Below are positions 1 through 8,100 of a DNA stretch of 64,000 nt, piece after piece. The notes under the pieces are model-generated. The model was not told the origin of the DNA. It made no database searches and saw only the letters and a list, made by a program, of their open reading frames with translations. Source of the stretch: JBBIJO01 sp037445895 (GTDB lineage: Bacteria > Bacteroidota > Ignavibacteria > Kapaibacteriales > UBA2268); assembly GCA_037445895.1 (NCBI GenBank), contig JBBIJO010000004.1, positions 96,674 to 160,673 on the forward strand. The letters are read 5' to 3'. The translations under genes and the position numbers were made by a program. Position 1 is the stretch's first letter; the number at the start of each line of letters is the position of its first letter.

Positions 1-176
1 ACGAGGCTTTCGAGTGATTTTTGTGGTTTCTTTTCGTGTTTGAAAATATAGACCATAATTTGGTAACCAATAATAAAGCCAAGAGCAAACAGAACACCAT
101 ACCAGCGGATTGCAAAAGAACCAATTCTGATGAGCTCTGGGTTTGCATTCCAATGGAAAAAAACAGCAGTGTCCAT
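1..176 (-). CDS. lgt: Prolipoprotein diacylglyceryl transferase, N-terminal part (cut by window edge)
   Basis: This inner-membrane enzyme moves diacylglycerol from phosphatidylglycerol to the lipobox cysteine of prolipoproteins. Only the first 58 residues lie in the window. They carry the family N-terminus: FHWNANPELIRIG, then a first membrane segment IRWYGVLFALGFIIGY. The start is the ATG at 176-174, three bases after the nadK stop codon, so nadK and lgt appear to be co-transcribed. The reading frame stays open to the left edge. The exported lipoprotein-like proteins in this window would be candidate substrates. Confidence 0.88.
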   Translation of the reverse strand, partial: MDTAVFFHWNANPELIRIGSFAIRWYGVLFALGFIIGYQIMVYIFKHEKKPQKSLESL

Positions 177-179
177 AAA

Positions 180-1073
180 TTATTTGGATGTTTTTTCGTA
201 TTGTGGATTGTAGTCTATAACGTTTGCAGCCCAAAGAAGCTTTTTGCGGAGCAAATCGTAGTAAGTACTATTAGTGGGTTTAACAAGTTTAACGACATAA
301 TCAGATTTTTTGATATGTATCGTCTCATCGTTTTGAATTGGGACGGTGATTCTACCATCGGCAACGAAATTCGCTTCCCCCGTAGGCGATTTAACGGACA
401 AATCCAAATCGTTCGATTCAGGAATAACCAAAGGTCTATATGTTAAAGAATGGGGTGAAATCGGAGTCAAGCAAATTACTTTTGTCGATGGAGAAAGGAT
501 TGGCCCACCACAAGATAAAGAATAGGCAGTTGAACCCGTAGGAGTTGTAACAATTAAGCCGTCGGCGCGGTAATCCCCAATATAATGATCATTGGTATAA
601 GCAGAGACGGTAATCATACGCGAAGAACCTCGCTTTTCGATTACAAAATCATTCAAGGCATAATATGTCAAGCCGCGGACGGTTGCTTCGAGAACGCTTC
701 TATCGACCACCCGAAAATTACCTTCGGCGAGATCAATCAATGCTTTGTCGAGTTCAAGAACAGAATATTCAGCAAGAAAACCAAGTTTCCCAACATTGAC
801 ACCCATAATGGGAATGTTGGACTTTAAAAGGAGATTAGCAGCCGAAAGCATAGTTCCGTCGCCGCCAAAGGAAATAAGAACGTCGATATAACGCTCGAAC
901 TCGATTTCTTTGATTTCGTGGAATTTACTCGCGATTTCGGGTTTAATTTTCGAAAGGAAATCTTGCTTTGCATAACATTCAACATCCATTTTTAGCAATT
1001 TTGATGCAGCGAATTCGGCACAATCAATTGCTTCGGGTTTGAACGAGTTCTCGTAAAGTCCAATTCTTTTCAT
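180..1073 (-). CDS. nadK: NAD kinase
   Basis: It phosphorylates NAD to NADP in the cytoplasm. The 297-residue protein has the diacylglycerol-kinase-like fold signature GGDGT (residues 70-74), an ND pair in ALNDFVIEK (about 139-147) and the glycine-rich TPTGSTAYS motif (177-185) followed by SCGGP. These are the NADK nucleotide-binding and catalytic motifs, and the length is normal. It sits between a terminator and lgt, with only 3 nt before lgt. No defect is visible. Confidence 0.96.
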   Translation of the reverse strand: MKRIGLYENSFKPEAIDCAEFAASKLLKMDVECYAKQDFLSKIKPEIASKFHEIKEIEFERYIDVLISFGGDGTMLSAANLLLKSNIPIMGVNVGKLGFLAEYSVLELDKALIDLAEGNFRVVDRSVLEATVRGLTYYALNDFVIEKRGSSRMITVSAYTNDHYIGDYRADGLIVTTPTGSTAYSLSCGGPILSPSTKVICLTPISPHSLTYRPLVIPESNDLDLSVKSPTGEANFVADGRITVPIQNDETIHIKKSDYVVKLVKPTNSTYYDLLRKKLLWAANVIDYNPQYEKTSK

Positions 1074-1120
1074 AGTTGAAATAAATTTACCAACTCAAAA
1101 TTACGTAAATATTGAAAAAT

Positions 1121-1156
1121 AAAAAAGCCTTGCCATCGGGGGGGTGATAGCAAGGC
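1121..1156 (-). terminator. Rho-independent terminator after tRNA-Gly
   Basis: On the minus strand GCCTTGC (1156-1150) pairs with GCAAGGC (1133-1127), and the stem is followed by a run of T (1126-1121). It lies about 40 nt beyond the 3' end of the tRNA-Gly gene and just before nadK, so it should end the tRNA transcript. Confidence 0.85.
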
Positions 1157-1196
1157 ATGCAGCATAACGAGGAAGTGACGGCTGGGGAAACCGTCG

Positions 1197-1269
<73 letters not shown>

Positions 1270-1299
1270 TTATCAAAGAAACCCTTCCTATTGGGGCTA

Positions 1300-1331
1300 C
1301 AAAATTAATACATTTTTTTGAATTTTCCAAA
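1300..1331 (-). promoter_or_regulatory. Promoter of tRNA-Gly, Bacteroidota type
   Basis: On the minus strand a -33 element TTTG (1331-1328) is separated by 20 nt from the -7 element TAATTTTG (1307-1300), which continues as TAGCCCCAAT. This matches the TTTG/TAnnTTTG consensus and is almost the same, in sequence and spacing, as rRNA promoter P1 (62797-62828). It lies between the lipB stop and the tRNA. The predicted start point is about 25 nt before the mature tRNA. Confidence 0.8.
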
Positions 1332-1342
1332 TTTTCCCCAAC

Positions 1343-1969
1343 TTAAAATCTCTTTTCAAAGATCTCAATGCAAAATTTCTTCACTAAATTGAAATCAATT
1401 TCTGTGCCAATTTCCTTCGAAATCGATGTTACCGATTTATCTTTTATCCCGCACGGAATTATATAATTAAATTCTTCGAGATTATTACTAACATTCAAAG
1501 CAAAGCCATGCGATGTTACCCAGCGAGAACAGTGCATACCGATTGCGCAAATTTTACGATTTCCATCTACCCAAACTCCTGTTAATCCTTCGACTCTTTG
1601 ACCGTTAATGTTGAATTTATAAAGAAGTTCGATTATTGTATCCTCGATTTCCCGAAGAAACCAATGCAAATCTTGGCGAAAATTAACCAGATTGAAAATC
1701 GGGTAACCAACGAGTTGCTTCGGATTATGAAGAGTTACGTCTCCACCTCTGTCGTTGTAAACAACTCGGATGCCTTTTTGTTCCAAAAATTTCGTTGGGA
1801 GAAGGATATTATTGCCTCGCCCAGCTCGTCCAACAGTTATCACTGTTGGGTGCTCGCAAACAACGAAAACATTTCGTTCGGGTTCGTTTTGAAGTTCACC
1901 CACAAGTTGGCGCTGTCGCTTCCAAGCCTCCTCGTAATCGATTAAGCCCCAATCTTGAATCTCGAGCAT
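1343..1969 (-). CDS. lipB: Octanoyltransferase (lipoate biosynthesis)
   Basis: It transfers octanoyl groups from acyl carrier protein to lipoyl domains, the first step of lipoate synthesis. The 208-residue protein shows RGGDVTLHNPKQLV (74-87), the catalytic lysine in KICAIG (K139) and the catalytic cysteine in IIPCGI (C173), which are the LipB signatures. It starts 5 nt after the PorQ-like gene and probably shares its transcript. The glycine cleavage T-protein gene (12.8 kb) belongs to a lipoate-dependent system. Confidence 0.95.
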   Translation of the reverse strand: MLEIQDWGLIDYEEAWKRQRQLVGELQNEPERNVFVVCEHPTVITVGRAGRGNNILLPTKFLEQKGIRVVYNDRGGDVTLHNPKQLVGYPIFNLVNFRQDLHWFLREIEDTIIELLYKFNINGQRVEGLTGVWVDGNRKICAIGMHCSRWVTSHGFALNVSNNLEEFNYIIPCGIKDKSVTSISKEIGTEIDFNLVKKFCIEIFEKRF

Positions 1970-1974
1970 TGTTG

Positions 1975-2907
1975 TTAAATATCGTAATATATGCTAAAAC
2001 GATGGAAAATTGCCGACGGGCCTACTTGCGAAACCGCATAGTCAAAATTCAAAATTTCCTTGACTTTTATTCCCACACCAGCATTGAAGCCCGAAAAGCT
2101 TTTGTCCTTTGTTGAACTCGAATACTTTCTAATATTATTATCGTATCCTAAACGCAAATTAACATACTTACCAATATCGAATTCGCCGCCGATTGTAAAC
2201 TTTAAGAATTTATCGAAAAATTTGTTTGTTTGGTCGGCAAGATTAACAAAGCTAAAGTTCAAAAGCAACGGCAATCCACGTAACCGATGACTCACCCCAA
2301 TGCGGATGTCCAAAGGCAACGATTCTCTTGTTCCGGTGAAAGTTGAAAGCTGAGTTCCAACGTTTAAAATTGAAACTCCAATATTTGTGCGCTTTTCTGG
2401 GAGTTCAAACAAAAGCCCAACGTCGATGGCAAAAGCAAACGACGCATACTTTTCGATTGAAGAGGATATAAATTTCAAAGTGCCGCCATAATAGAGATTC
2501 GTATCTAATTTATTTGCATACGAAATGCCGAAAGCAATATCATTAGCTGTGAAAGTTCCTTTCGATTGTCCCAGTTTATCGCTACCATCGAAAGAGCCAT
2601 AATTTGTGAAAAGTAGTGAACCAGCAAAATTTCCAATATTTTCCCATTTATGGTTAAATGTAACGGTTCCAGAATTGACATCGAGCACGTGCTTGAAAAA
2701 AGTAAAGGAGAAGTTTTTGCTCGTGTTTGTAGCAACACTTGCCGGGTTGAAGAACAAAGCCGATGGGTCGTCGGTCATCGAAACAAAAGCTCCGCCGAGC
2801 CCTGCCGAACGAGCACTCCCAGCATACCGAAGAAAATTGAACGAAGTTTCGGCTCGACAAACAAAGCCAGGCAAAGCCAATAGAAGCAACAAAAGAACCT
2901 TTTTCAT
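1975..2907 (-). CDS. PorQ/PorV-family outer-membrane barrel protein (type IX secretion)
   Basis: This 310-residue exported protein starts with a clear signal peptide (MKKVLLLLLLALPGFVCRA). It continues with YAGSARSAGLGGAFVSMTDDPSALFFNPA, the N-terminal motif of FadL-like PorV/PorQ/UPF0164 proteins, then amphipathic strands and a C-terminal aromatic/isoleucine strand typical of barrels. The segment LRGLPLLLNFSFVNL resembles PorQ more than PorV, but I cannot separate them firmly. PorQ and PorV anchor or process type IX cargo at the outer membrane. I chose the ATG at 2907. An ATG at 2919 would overlap the upstream thioesterase stop and precede the signal peptide. Confidence 0.75.
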   Translation of the reverse strand: MKKVLLLLLLALPGFVCRAETSFNFLRYAGSARSAGLGGAFVSMTDDPSALFFNPASVATNTSKNFSFTFFKHVLDVNSGTVTFNHKWENIGNFAGSLLFTNYGSFDGSDKLGQSKGTFTANDIAFGISYANKLDTNLYYGGTLKFISSSIEKYASFAFAIDVGLLFELPEKRTNIGVSILNVGTQLSTFTGTRESLPLDIRIGVSHRLRGLPLLLNFSFVNLADQTNKFFDKFLKFTIGGEFDIGKYVNLRLGYDNNIRKYSSSTKDKSFSGFNAGVGIKVKEILNFDYAVSQVGPSAIFHRFSIYYDI

Positions 2908-2912
2908 TTTAA

Positions 2913-3377
2913 TTACCATATTATTTGTTTTTTCAATTTATCGAGAAAAAATTTTGGGGGTTTCACAGCACGAAAACCATCGATTCTAACAAAAGTATGT
3001 ATTGTATGTCCACAAGCAATTTCCTTGCCTTCGCAAAAAATTTGATAGTCGAATCGAATCCGAGAGCCAACGTTGTGTGGATTGAATCGTGTAGCAATAT
3101 TCAGCAAATCATCGTAATGTGCGGTTCCTTTCCATTCGACTTTTGCTTCGAGCAAAGGAAGAAGAAATCCATTGCTTTCGAAATCTTTATATGGAATTCC
3201 GAAATGGCGCATCAACTCAGTCCTCCCAATTTCAAAATAGCGAAGATAATTCCCATTGTAAACAATCCCCATTTTGTCTGTGTCGGCATATCGAACACGA
3301 ATTTGGAATGTATGTTCCCAAAACAAGTTGGTAGCAATATTGTTTTCTCGGGTTATATTGTTTTCGTTGGAAATCAT
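2913..3377 (-). CDS. Hotdog-fold acyl-CoA thioesterase (YbgC/4HBT family)
   Basis: This 154-residue cytoplasmic protein carries the 4-hydroxybenzoyl-CoA thioesterase/YbgC signature RYADTDKMGIVYNGNYLRYF followed by EIGRTELMR. It should hydrolyse an acyl-CoA or acyl-ACP thioester, but the substrate cannot be told. The start at 3377 is favoured over an in-frame upstream codon at 3428 because AAGGAG lies 7 nt before it and the first 17 codons of the longer form have no family match. It is the first gene of the minus-strand run thioesterase, PorQ-like, lipB. Confidence 0.88.
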   Translation of the reverse strand: MISNENNITRENNIATNLFWEHTFQIRVRYADTDKMGIVYNGNYLRYFEIGRTELMRHFGIPYKDFESNGFLLPLLEAKVEWKGTAHYDDLLNIATRFNPHNVGSRIRFDYQIFCEGKEIACGHTIHTFVRIDGFRAVKPPKFFLDKLKKQIIW

Positions 3378-3611
3378 ACGTTTTCTCCTTCGAGTAAATA
3401 CAAAGGTAATAAAAATTTCATATAACATTTCCGAATAAAAGGAGTTGCCGAAACATAGAGAAGCCTTTTATCTGCTATTGTGTGCCTCGAAAAGCAAGGT
3501 TGCAAAGCAGCCGAATAGTTTGGATTGGCAGTTCTTATTTCGTCGAAGGTTTCCATAGTGCATAAATGTCCGAGAATTTTTTATGTCCCGATTTTATTCA
3601 TTTCCAGATAC

Positions 3612-3776
3612 TTACTTTCTCATTTTGGCGCGGTTTAATCGATACCATTCCTTTTGCCCCATTTCGTTATAAACCATATTGATGTTGTAATTCCATATCA
3701 TATATGGTAATAATTTAAGATTGGTTGTCTTTTTTTGCATTAGCGACCACTTCCAACTTATGTGTAATCTAAACAT
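3612..3776 (-). CDS. Possible short basic protein after moxR
   Basis: This 54-codon open frame begins with ATG one base after the moxR stop codon and ends at 3612. The product would be basic and aromatic-rich (MFRLHISWKWSLMQKKTTNL at its start). I recognise no family and see no ribosome binding site apart from the moxR coupling. It may be real through translational coupling or may be chance. The surrounding stretch 3378-3777 otherwise holds no gene I can support. Confidence 0.22.
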   Translation of the reverse strand: MFRLHISWKWSLMQKKTTNLKLLPYMIWNYNINMVYNEMGQKEWYRLNRAKMRK

Positions 3777-3777
3777 A

Positions 3778-4767
3778 TCATTTTGCATCGGCAAGAAGTT
3801 TTTCGATGATGTGTGGTGTTGGAATATTTTCTGCTTCGGCATTAAAGTTTGTTACCAATCGATGCCGCAAAACGGGCAAAGCAACAGCGCGAACGTCGTC
3901 AATCTCGGGGGTATAGCGACCCTGCATTGCTGAACGTGCCTTCGCTCCAAGAATCAAATATTGCGAAGCACGAGGTCCAGCACCGTAACTAATATAATCC
4001 TTAATGTATTTTGGGGATTCGCCATTTGGACGTGTCGAACGCACAAGACGAACCGCATAGTTGACAACATTATCGGCAACTGGGATTTTTCGAATCAGGT
4101 CTTGCAATTCTATTATTTCGTCGTTGTGCAAAACTTTATCGACCTTTTGGGTAATCAAAGAAGTTGTGTTTTGAACAATTTCGACTTCTTCTTCGAAATT
4201 GGGATAATCCAACCAAAGGTTGAACATAAAACGGTCGAGTTGGGCTTCGGGCAGTGGATACGTTCCCTCTTGTTCGATTGGGTTTTGTGTGGCAAGAACA
4301 AAAAATGGCTCGCTAAGTTTGTATGTGGTTCCTGCGGCAGTTACTTCGTGTTCTTGCATTGCTTCGAGCAAAGCAGACTGAGTCTTGGGGGGAGTTCTGT
4401 TAATTTCGTCGGCAAGAATAATATTTGCAAAAATTGGACCTTTAACAAATTTAAAACTTTTATTTCCTGTTGAAATATTCTCTTCAATTATTTCTGTTCC
4501 AGTTATATCCGATGGCATAAGGTCGGGAGTAAATTGAATACGGCTGAATTTTAAATCCAAAGCGCTCGCAAGAGTTCGTATCATTAAAGTTTTGGCTAAT
4601 CCCGGAACTCCAATCAGCAAACAATTGCCACGAGCAAACAGTCCCATTATCAATTGTTCGACGATAGACTTTTGTCCGACAATGACTTTTGCGACTTCCC
4701 GTTGAACATTTGCAATGGACTCGGAAAAATATTTCAGTTGTTCGATTTCGTTCGCTTCTTTCAACAT
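3778..4767 (-). CDS. MoxR-family AAA+ ATPase
   Basis: This 329-residue chaperone-like ATPase has Walker A GVPGLAKT (53-60), Walker B IILADEINR (116-124), sensor-1 ATQNP (159-163) and the arginine-finger region PEAQLDRF (173-180). MoxR proteins act with von Willebrand A-domain proteins in assembling or activating envelope complexes. In Bacteroidota they usually head a moxR-DUF58-batABCDE cluster. Here the bat-like genes are about 19 kb away (23.4-25.1 kb), so this copy is separated from them. Confidence 0.92.
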   Translation of the reverse strand: MLKEANEIEQLKYFSESIANVQREVAKVIVGQKSIVEQLIMGLFARGNCLLIGVPGLAKTLMIRTLASALDLKFSRIQFTPDLMPSDITGTEIIEENISTGNKSFKFVKGPIFANIILADEINRTPPKTQSALLEAMQEHEVTAAGTTYKLSEPFFVLATQNPIEQEGTYPLPEAQLDRFMFNLWLDYPNFEEEVEIVQNTTSLITQKVDKVLHNDEIIELQDLIRKIPVADNVVNYAVRLVRSTRPNGESPKYIKDYISYGAGPRASQYLILGAKARSAMQGRYTPEIDDVRAVALPVLRHRLVTNFNAEAENIPTPHIIEKLLADAK

Positions 4768-5198
4768 AACTACTCGAAATTAAAAATGAAATTGACGAGT
4801 TGCTCGAAGCAAAATTGAACACCAATGAAAAATAAATAATATTTCTACGAAAAAAGAGTGTGCATCGAAAATCTTTCGTTGCACACTCCATTGAGAAACT
4901 AAAATGAAAAAAATACAAAAACTAAATTAACATTTTTTTTATTTTTTTGGAAGTGTTAACATAATAAATCTACTGTTGTGATTGCCCGAACTTTAAACGT
5001 ATTAGATTAAACTTTGCTTCATATCCAACCAAAGTTGGAATCCAAAAGTAAATTGGAGTAACAAATGTCGCCTCGGTCTATTCATAATTCGTCATCACCA
5101 TTTTCAACCGTGTGTCGAAGGTATTAATCTTGGGGAAATCTGTGAATTGTAACTATTCCCCGACTTTTAAAGATTTGAATTAAATATCAAATATTGGT
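4768..5198. other. Intergenic region with small inverted repeat
   Basis: This is 431 bases between moxR and the giant glycosyltransferase gene, AT-rich, with no convincing gene. It presumably contains the moxR promoter. An inverted repeat TCCAAC-CAAA-GTTGGA lies at 5024-5039. I see no strong terminator with a T run for the large gene that ends at 5199. Confidence 0.4.
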
Positions 5199-8100
5199 CT
5201 AGCTAATTGTTGTTAGTATTTCCTTTGCTTCCTGATTGTCGGGTTCGAGTTTTAGAGTCCAGCCGAGCATTCTTTTAGCCTCGTCGAAATCTTTGACTCG
5301 AAGGAAGCATTTCGCTGCACCTAAAAATGCGAGTGAGTTGTTGGGGTTAAGTCTTTTTGCTTCTGTGAAAAGTTGCAAACCGCTATCGTAATCGTTCATT
5401 TCGAGCATAATATTGCCCATATCGACAAAAAGGACATCCAGCGAATACCCAAGAACGGAATCGAATCGTTCGTCTTTCCAGCGAGCAACCAAGTCGGAAT
5501 ATTTTTCTAATGCAGAAACAATATCGCCTTCGTTTTGAAGTATTTTTGCTTCTATATATAATGTGTCGATATTATTTGGTTCGCTTTGTCTTACTTTTTC
5601 AAGGTAAGACTTTACATTTTCTAGATTGGCAAGCAGAAATTCTGTGATTGCCATTCTTAGATAAAGAAAAATCTTATATTTTTCGTTTAGCGATTCGATA
5701 TTAGGAATAATTCGATGATATAAGTCTTTTGCCTGTTCGAGGCGACTGCTGCTGAAAAATTCTTCTGCTTCGCCGAGCAGGATTTGCTCGTCACATTTGT
5801 CAGTCAGCGTTTCGAAGGATTTTTGAGCAATTCCTTTCCCATAAAGAGCGTCGATTCTACTTAGAATCTTCAATGTCGAGCGTTTCCAAGTCCAAAGCGT
5901 TCGGGCATACTTCGAAGCAATTAATCCTCGAACAGTAATATCCGATGGATTTTGATAAATTGCACGCATCAGCCCGGAAAGATAATCTCCGTCGGGTTCA
6001 AGGATAAAAGCTTCACCAACAAGTGGGTCGTTGTCGATTTGGCTGCCTATTGAAATTTTATACGAAGGGATTTTCCACGCAAAGGAATCAAGGACAAAAT
6101 CTTCTGTGGCTCCATTTTGAGTAACTATGACGGGTAAACCACAAGCCATTGCTTCCAAAGTTGGCAACGAAAATCCCTCGCCACGATAAGGAGAAACGAA
6201 AACATCGCAAGCACGAAATAGACTTGCTATTTCCTCTTCGGCTAAATAATCCTTGATATAAATAATTTCTGGGGTATTCGGTGTTCGTTTAATGGTTTCG
6301 ATTTGCTCTTCGGCAGTTTGGCCCTTGTAAAACGACTCGGTCCCCATATCTTTGACGACAAGTGTAACATTGTCCTTCGAGGTAAATGTGCTTACGTAAC
6401 TTTGAAGTAAAATGTCGATACCCTTCCGATATGTAGTTCCCCCGACGTAAAGGAATTTTAAACGTTTGTCTGTATTTAAACGGAATATTTTGCCTTTGGG
6501 TTGAAAGAGTTCGGGGTCGATTCCATTCGGAATTACCTGAATTCTGTTAAAATCGAGTCCACTATTAATGAATGCTTGGCGTGTATAATTCGATGGAACC
6601 CATAGTTCGTCGGCATTCTTGAATATTTCTACGAAGCGTCGCGGGAGAGTTGTAAATTCCCAAGGTTGCATAATTACCCATTTGGCACCTTGTGGAGCAT
6701 CCGCTTTGGGGGGCCATTGGTGACGAATCCACAGATAAGGTAATTTTTTTACCTCCATTGGGGGTTCTTGCTTGTATCTAATATCGTATCGAGCAAGTTT
6801 TTCATATTTTACATTTCCCGCCGGTTGAAATTGCTCGGCTTCGTATGGAATAATTGTAACCTCTACTTGCCCACTATCAATTAAGTTAGAGCAATGCTCC
6901 CTATTGATTAAAGCAAGAGAATGGTAAACAAATTGCGAACCTTCCCAAACCACGTTTAGGCAGGGTGTAGATTTCGCGTGGGATTCAGAAGCCGAAGGTT
7001 TTTTGGAGAATAGTAAGTTCTCTTCCATTCTTGTCTCGCCTTTAATGTTGTTTTTGCTTTCTTCAATATTTTCTGTGCTCGTAGAATACTCAATCAATTC
7101 TCGAAGGTCGGTTATTTCGAACTCTTTTGATTGGGTCTCAATTTCTTCGGATTCTGGGATAGGTTGTTTCTGTGTTAGTTGTTCCTTTTCTCTTTGTTCG
7201 TCCATAAATTCCTCCAATGTAACCGGCTTGCGTGCTTTAAATTCGATTTCGTAGCGGGTAAAATCATTTGTATCTTCTTTTATTTCCAGACGAATAACTT
7301 CGAACCCAGCAGTTTGAAAGTGCCTATGAACGTCAGCCGGTAGGAATTTTTCACCGATGGAAGGAATTTGAATTTTTTTCTCTTGTTGAAGCAGTTTGGG
7401 TGTTATTAAGAGTTCGTATTCCCTTGCCGTTATAGGGACTTTATTACAAAGTGCATTGTAAATTTTGAGAATATGCTCAATGTAATCATTGAACGAATGA
7501 AGAGGGAGAAGCGATTGCCGCATCGCCTCCATTTTATCTCGATTTAGGTTGCAATAATGAATTGTGGCAACAAGGGCGTCAACAGAGTCGTGTTCGTAAA
7601 GGAGACCGTTGACTCCATCGACAACGAAATCGGGAACACCTCCAATATTGGCTGCTACGAGCGGAAGTCGCATTGCATTCATTTCGAGGAGAGCAAGAGG
7701 GGCACAATCTTCCCATATACTCGGGAAAATCCCTATGTCGCTCGATGTAGCAATTTCCTCTAACATTTCGGGTTTGTATTCACCATGGAATTGGATAATA
7801 TGTTTTTTGTCGATTTGTTGGAGTTGAGCGAGGTATTTATTGCTAACAAATCCATAAATATGGAATTCCACATCGTTTGGAATAAAATATTGGGCTGCTT
7901 TGGCAAGGATGTGGGCTCCTTTGTGTGGCATTACGCCACCAATCGAAACATATCGCAATCGTTCGGGGAGGCGTCTTGTCCCTTCCGATTTTAGTTTTTC
8001 GCTTTGCCAGATTTTATCGACAATTGGGTGGACTTGGTGGACAACAGCGATTTTTTCGTTTGCACCCGAAAATTCCGTTAGCAGTTCTTTTTGCCTACGG

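Noticed and set aside
2925..3425. Open frame antisense to the thioesterase gene
   Set aside because: The thioesterase has a clear motif and an AAGGAG site; the antisense product has no recognisable features.
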